A stretch of DNA of 64,000 bases, from assembly GCA_027924645.1 (NCBI GenBank), contig BSBN01000829.1, positions 434,001 to 498,000 on the forward strand. The letters are read 5' to 3'. Shown here piece by piece: positions 59,000 to 64,000 of the stretch. Within the stretch, counting starts at the first letter, position 1, and each line of letters opens with the position of its first letter. Source of the DNA: Cunninghamia lanceolata (lineage: Eukaryota; Streptophyta; Pinopsida; Cupressales; Cupressaceae). The notes under the pieces are model-generated. The model ran no database searches. It was given only the letters and a program-made list of their open reading frames with translations, and was not told the origin of the DNA. A program made the translations under genes and the position numbers.

Positions 59000-60740
59000 A
59001 TCAAATAAGTTTTCTTCCCTTAGGAAGAGGGACAAGATCCCAAGTGTGGTTCCTCATCAAGGAATTATACTCCTCCTGCATAGCTATATCCCACTCAGGA
59101 ATACCAGAAGCCTCATGAAAAGACTGTGGATCTGAGGCAGTAGCAATGAAGACATGTGGAGCATCATGGAACTGTGAATGAGTCTGACTGGTGTTTGATG
59201 GATCCCTAACCTAATCACCTGTAGACTGCAAGGTCTGTCTAGCCTAAAGTGGACCGGAAGATGGAGAATCTGGAGGAGAATCATCAACCTCTGAATGATG
59301 ACAAGGAGAGGAAGGAGGTGAGTCCTCTGAATTTCTCTCTGCATCAGAAGTGGAGGTAGAAGACTGCTCAAGTGAATATGACTCATCAAAAGATGTGTCA
59401 TGTATCCCAAGTGACTCCAATGTCAAGTTAAGAGTTGGAGAAGTGATAGAAAGTGAGATCGAAGAACCCTCCTCAAACTGAATACTCCTCTTAATGAACA
59501 ACTCATGTGTAGTAGGGTGGAGCAATCGATAACCCTTCACACCATCAGGATAACCTACAAATATGCAAGGTCTACTTTGCAGATCCAAGGCCTTGCATTT
59601 CTCTACAGGAATGTGGGCCCATATAGGAGAACCAAAAACTTGAAAGTGCTTAACTGATGGTTTTTTACCACTCCAAACTTCAAAAGGAGTGACTCCCTTC
59701 AAGGCTCAGTGAGGAACACGGTTCTGGATATAACAAGCACAGTTAATGGCCTCTGCCCAATATTGTGGTGCAAGAGATCTAGAGTGAATCATGTAGTTCA
59801 CCATTTCCTTCAAGGACCTATTTTTCCCTTCTGCAACACCATTCTATTGAGGATTGTATGGAACTAAATGTTGCAAATCAATCCCCTCTAAAGTGCAAAA
59901 ACCTCTCAAACTAATGGTTGACATACTCACCACCATTGTCAGTGTGCAAAACTTTGATGGCTTTCCCAGATTGCTTCTCTACAAAAGTTTTGAAGTCCTG
60001 AAAATGATCAAATACCTCTGACTTATGTTTGAGAAAGTACACCCATGTATATCAAGAAAATTCATCAATGAATGTGAGGACATATCTAGCCCTACTGAAA
60101 GAAGGATGCTAAAATGGACTAGCCAAATCACTATGAACTAACTCTAGTATCTATGAAGCTCTCCATGCCTTACCTTTGTCAAACTTTTCCTTAGGATGCT
60201 TACCAAGAATGCAACCTTGGAAAACACCACCTGAAAACTGAACTGAAGGCAACCTTGTGATCATGCTCTACTGGTTGAGCTACTACAAGTAGCGGAAGTT
60301 AAGATGGCCAAACCGCTCATGCCATAATCTACTCACATCATTAGAATGAGTGAGCAAAACAATCGAAGGAGCATTAGGAACAAAGTGAGAAAATAGATAG
60401 ATCCATGATTGATGATCTACTCTCCCAACTGCAACTGTAGAACCACTGTGCAACTCACGAATCTCCACTGAATCAGGAGTGAACTCAACCCACTTTCTTG
60501 AACCTATGTGAGTGATCTGGTATACCGATAGGAGATTAGCTAATAATGAGGGCACACAAAGAACATCATGGAATGTGCCATCCCCCACATCAATAGACCC
60601 TCTCCCACATACCTCAACAGGAGTGTCATCACCCATCAAAATAGAAGGCATAGTACACGGCTCCAAAGATGCAAGTTCTTCCTTAAATGAAGCCATGTGG
60701 TGCGAAGCACCCAAATCGACAACCCAAGTGGATGGTGAAG
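59000..60740 (-). pseudogene. copia protease and integrase
   Basis: Protease begins WVVDLGASHHMASF at about 60710. The copia active site is normally D-S-G; here the Ser codon reads TTG (Leu), which fits a single C-to-T change from TCG. The open frame 60714-60283 continues to the GAG-pre-integrase block SRLWHERFGHLNFRYL (60290-60340). The integrase core from 60280 to about 59720 is broken by stops but retains the antisense of DNGGEY-like and NGVAEGKN-like sequence near 59930 and 59830. The C-terminal part at 59702-59244 is open: GVTPFEVWSGKKPSVKHFQV, FGSPIWAHIP and CIFVGYPDGVKGYRL, followed by a Ser-rich linker. Confidence 0.88.
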
Positions 60741-60889
60741 AAGCAACTGCAACAAGGGCCTTGCCCTTTCCTTTCCCCTTGTTGGTTTATTTTTCCTTAT
60801 TAGACCCCTCATTAGAACTCTGTTTGATAGACTCAGGAACACTGATATTATTCTTCTCAAGAATGTGTATCAAGTGATCAATTTGTTTC

Positions 60890-61721
60890 ATCAAACATTT
60901 ATGTTCATCATGACCGGATCTTTTACAATAGGCACATTGTACCCTCTCTTTCTTAGGCTTGTCACCCTTGGAAGTTTAGGTCTCATTAGTTACTTTTGAA
61001 GCAACTGGTATCTGATCCTTCTTCTCCTTGCTATTCTTTTGTTTCTTATCCTTACTATTGTTGTTACTACTTTGTACTTTTTGTTCTTTTGTGCCTCGGC
61101 TAGCACCCAAGACATGTGACTTAGAGGACTTAAGAGTGCCCATCTGGATTAGCTTGTCCTATTCCCGAGTGAGATTGAAAGCAAAATCATCTAAAGATGG
61201 CATGGTGAATTGAGTACCAAGTGCACCCTTAGTAGCATAGAAGGTAGAAACAAACACAGAATATTCTGAACTTAGCTTAGAGAGAATACTAAGAATCAGT
61301 TGTTCATCTTTCTTTTCAATTCCACATTGTTTTAATTGCAGCCTTAGTGATTTCAATTTACTGAAGAAATCCTGGATTGTGTTGAAATTGCCTGAACTTG
61401 AACTAATTAGTCCATTTTCCAACATATGACCCCTCATTAAATCTTGTGTGCTAAATAGTATTTCTAGCTTTGTCCAAATTTCATTTGGTGAATTCAAAGA
61501 CTCAATGTGAAAGAGCAAATCAGGAGAAACAAACAAACACAATGTTCCTTATGTCTCATCACATTTGTTAAACCACTTAGGCTTATCTTCATCTTTAGCA
61601 GGTTCAATTTCAAGTCCCATAGTTATCCTATGTAATCTAGATTTCCTTAAGTGAATTGTCATGCGTGATTTCCACTAAAAAAATTGTATGGAGTTAGGAT
61701 GGGCACATTTGTTTGATCCAT
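60890..61721 (-). pseudogene. copia gag
   Basis: The start ATG at 61721 reads MDQTNVPILTPYNF, then shifts frame within about 15 codons to MTIHLRKSRLHRITMGLEIE. The open part 61542-61159 contains PDLLFHIESLNSPNEIWTKL, EILFSTQDLMRGHMLENGLI and DEQLILSILSKLSSEYSVFV, the UBN2/retrotran_gag pattern of copia Gag. A Lys-rich stretch follows, then the zinc knuckle CAYCKRSGHDEHKC near 60900-60945 (Cys-x2-Cys-x4-His-x4-Cys, intact). Gag packages the RNA. At least one early frameshift disables it. Confidence 0.9.
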
Positions 61722-62899
61722 GATGAAGAAATGTAGAGAAGAAATGTCGAAAAGAAAAGAACACAACCAAGACAACCCCTCCCCCCTTTCACTCAATCAA
61801 AGAGCCCCCAATAAAATATGGTTTGACACTTTATATTAGTGCATTTACAACTGCCACTAGCAATAAATACTACGTGGTTTTGATTTCAATGCATTACAAA
61901 ACCCTCACGAAGAGCATATGCTAAAAATACAACTTTGGTATAATACCTAGAGAAATAAATAGTACCACTGCAATCTACTCAAAAAATTATGCACTTTCAA
62001 AAAAAGAATTGCCTCGATACGAGGCCGTATGTGAAAGTTATGATCCTTCGAAGTTCTCAAAATGAGAACTGTGCAGTGTCACAACTGAGAATCTACAATT
62101 TTTAAAAAACCTCTACATCAAAATCAAAAAAATGTCTACACTAGTGCATAGAACACAAAAAAATAGCCAAAATCAAAAAATAATTCATGGGAAATAAAGT
62201 CCGTATGAACAAGAACAAAGCATTTGAAAACTGCCTTCAAAACTGCAACTGCCGACGGAGAGGGGTCCTATTGTAGCTTTTTGAGTGGGTTTTTGAAAAA
62301 TATATAGATTGCATGCAAAAACTAAAACATACCCAGATTGTTTTTCTATGCTGCAAACAAAACGTTGAAGGCATTTTTCTTGTGGATGTACACAAGATGT
62401 AGTTCTAATGTAAACAGAATGCCTTTAGCAACAAAAAATGACCCCATCAACCAAAAAATGGCATGCAAAGGTTAAATCAGCTACCTAAGACAAGCAGAGG
62501 CATGTTGGAACCTGCAATATTGATTGAAAACACCAAATATGCAAGTTGGTTGTCAGATTTGAGCTTGAAACCCCAGTTCTGCAACTGTGTCTAACAATCT
62601 CCAATTTCAGTGAAATGAAAGCCAAATCTGACTTTCTCAAGCCTCCTGGACATGTTGGAATAGCTGGAAATGTTGCCAGTATAACCAGAAATTCTGCAAT
62701 CACCCAGATTTCATAAAACACATGTGCAAACCCCAGAGATTAAAATGCTTCTGTCAAACTTTTCTGATTCTCTAGATCATCTGAAGATGCAAGAGAAGAG
62801 CATACTGGGTTTTTTGAAAAATTGTAATAAGATTTATTAGCCCCCCACCCTTGAATCTCTCAAATAAAGAAACTAAAATCTATCCTTGCACATAGAATA
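61722..62899 (-). other. long 5' leader of copia element
   Basis: About 1.18 kb separate the primer-binding site from the gag start, with no coding similarity. Most copia leaders are much shorter. It could hold an intron or an inserted piece; I see no clear terminal repeats within it. Confidence 0.55.
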
Positions 62900-62911
62900 G
62901 CTCTGATACCA
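62900..62911 (-). other. primer-binding site of copia element
   Basis: gctctgatacca on plus, tggtatcagagc on minus, directly adjoining the 5' LTR. Confidence 0.9.
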
Positions 62912-63362
62912 TGTTAGAATCTGAAAAGATTATCAACCCAAAAAACTAGTGCAAACGAATAGATATCTAAACTATGAATGCAAATGATACGAAATCAAAA
63001 TAGCAACATAGAGTTAGTCTCAAAGAGAGTAATGCAAATGCTAGAAGAAAAATAGCATTAAGAGGATGCAAAAGCAAAAGATACAAAATACAAGCTAGGT
63101 AGCATGCTTATATAGACCAAGGAGAGGGAGGAGGTGGCAACACCAACCAATGAGGAGCAACCATCTATCGGACTAAAGATAGCAAAGTATCTTCCCAAGA
63201 TAGCTAATGGATGCTCACATGTAGGAAGGTGACACCTCGCAACCACTCACCTAATAAGACATGCTTTATTAACCTAAGTGAGATTAATAGAAGTGTAGGA
63301 AAAACCTAGGAATATAGGGAAAAATAAATAACCCAACTAGGAAATAAAAACCTACACTAACA
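62912..63362 (-). repeat. 5' LTR of copia element
   Basis: 451 bp, partner of 56969-57419, with tgttagaatc...cactaaca ends in plus view. Confidence 0.93.
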
Positions 63363-64000
63363 ATTTCCTTTACAAGAGAGTACAATATTACATTGTTTAC
63401 AATATCGCTTTCCTGATTACATTGGAGTACATACATCAAGATAACAAGACTTCATTCAACTGATATACAAGACTGGAACATGAACATAAGTATCTATCTC
63501 ATCATGCTAGAGCAAGGTCTAAAATCTGTCATACAAACTAGATCCTTCTCATGCACAAACAACAGCAAGGGAAACTAATGGAGATAAAAGCATAACCACT
63601 CGACCATGTGGAACCCTAAGGTCCACCCCCCGTGCTAGGAGATAACAATAAGGTCCCACTAAGAAAACAATCAAGAAAGATAGTAGACTAATAGGTGCAA
63701 GGACTACACATGACTCAAATACAACACTGGTCAACAAAAACATCTCAAGCAACTTAAACATCACTTCTAGAGGCATTCACAAAATAAAGGGGAGAACACA
63801 ACTAGAGAATGCTAGATTGCAGTAGAGATGAATGTCACCGCATGGTCCTAGCATGGGTTACCCTGACAGTCTCTAGCTAGACATCGGCCCCCATCCAAGG
63901 GTTACCCTGACAGTCTCTAGCTAGACATCGGCCCCCATCCAAGGGTTACCCTGACAGTCTCTTGCTAGGCGTTGGCCCCCATCTATGGTTACCTTGACAG
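63363..64000. mobile_element. right part of the element interrupted by copia, with 44-bp tandem repeats
   Basis: Sequence beyond the copia insertion. No coding similarity. From 63855 a 44-bp unit (gggttaccctgacagtctct...) repeats with starts at 63855, 63899, 63943 and about 63986 and runs off the window end. Short tandem repeats of this kind are common in plant LTRs. Continuity with 56649-56968 is inferred from the target duplication. Confidence 0.5.

Larger units (their letters stand above)
56969..63362 (-). mobile_element. complete Ty1/copia retrotransposon
   Basis: Two 451-bp LTRs (56969-57419 and 62912-63362) bound a minus-strand gag, protease, integrase, RT, RNase H order, which defines copia. 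Both LTRs start TGTTAGAATC and end CTAACA in plus view. The primer-binding site complement gctctgatacca directly abuts the right LTR, and a ccccccc run (polypurine tract on the minus strand) abuts the left. Flanking attta (56964-56968) and atttc (63363-63367) are a likely target duplication with one mismatch. Total length 6,394 bp. It inserted into the LTR-like sequence that begins at 56649. Confidence 0.93.

Noticed and set aside
57115..63246. Two near-identical 62-codon frames (MVARCHLPTCEHPL)
   Set aside because: They are in the two copia LTRs, not genes.

Overview
This window looks like nuclear DNA from a large-genome seed plant. A gymnosperm is plausible, but nothing in the sequence fixes the species. 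The evidence is eukaryotic retrotransposon layers typical of plants (Tat-type Ty3/gypsy with two RNase H domains, chromodomain gypsy elements, Ty1/copia, plant LINEs with a DUF4283-like ORF1) and fragments of plant gene families (AP2/ERF, PLS-type PPR, plant mobile domain). I see no intact, obviously functional host gene. Almost every reading frame carries stops or frameshifts. Many of the stops sit where a CAG, CGA or TGG codon would be expected, as in old methylated transposons.

Layout. 1-12887: a Tat-lineage gypsy element on +. The window opens inside its left LTR and its right LTR is 12386-12887. It has a shrunken gag, then protease, RT, RNase H, a second RNase H and integrase. An antisense plant-mobile-domain pseudogene follows, then a polypurine tract. 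A coding-free LTR element (3312-5288, two ~870-bp LTRs around 234 bp) is nested in its pol. 13899-25413: a head-to-tail array of three chromovirus units on -, sharing LTRs (14962-15494, 20089-20470 truncated, 24883-25413). 28887-31870: a LINE on - with ORF1 and ORF2 overlapping at ATGA. Its RT is cut by what looks like a CACTA-type transposon end. 32671-34963: about 6.4 copies of a 357-359-bp tandem repeat.

36506-38053: an unrecognised, decayed multi-exon gene on - whose exons are all phase 0. 39120-40091: a possible ~970-bp inverted-repeat element carrying a two-exon coiled-coil gene, an 90-bp TA run and a nested palindrome. 42500-43820: LINE ORF1 remnant on +, directly followed by two in-frame 303-bp PPR units (43840-44370). 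45753-46471: a broken AP2/ERF gene. 49160-49516: three 118-bp tandem copies.

52953-56618: a decayed multi-exon gene on - resembling a widespread, poorly described eukaryotic DDE-like transposase family. It has a cysteine cluster followed by DFxENY, DxC and HGKGxxDG motifs. Its 5' side is cut by an LTR-like sequence starting at 56649. That sequence is in turn interrupted by a complete copia element on - (56969-63362), and the window ends in a 44-bp tandem repeat.

The genes do not form a pathway; the window is a stack of nested and tandem transposable elements. The items most worth following up are the DDE-like transposase gene, the phase-0 multi-exon gene at 36.5-38 kb, and the inverted-repeat unit at 39.1-40.1 kb.
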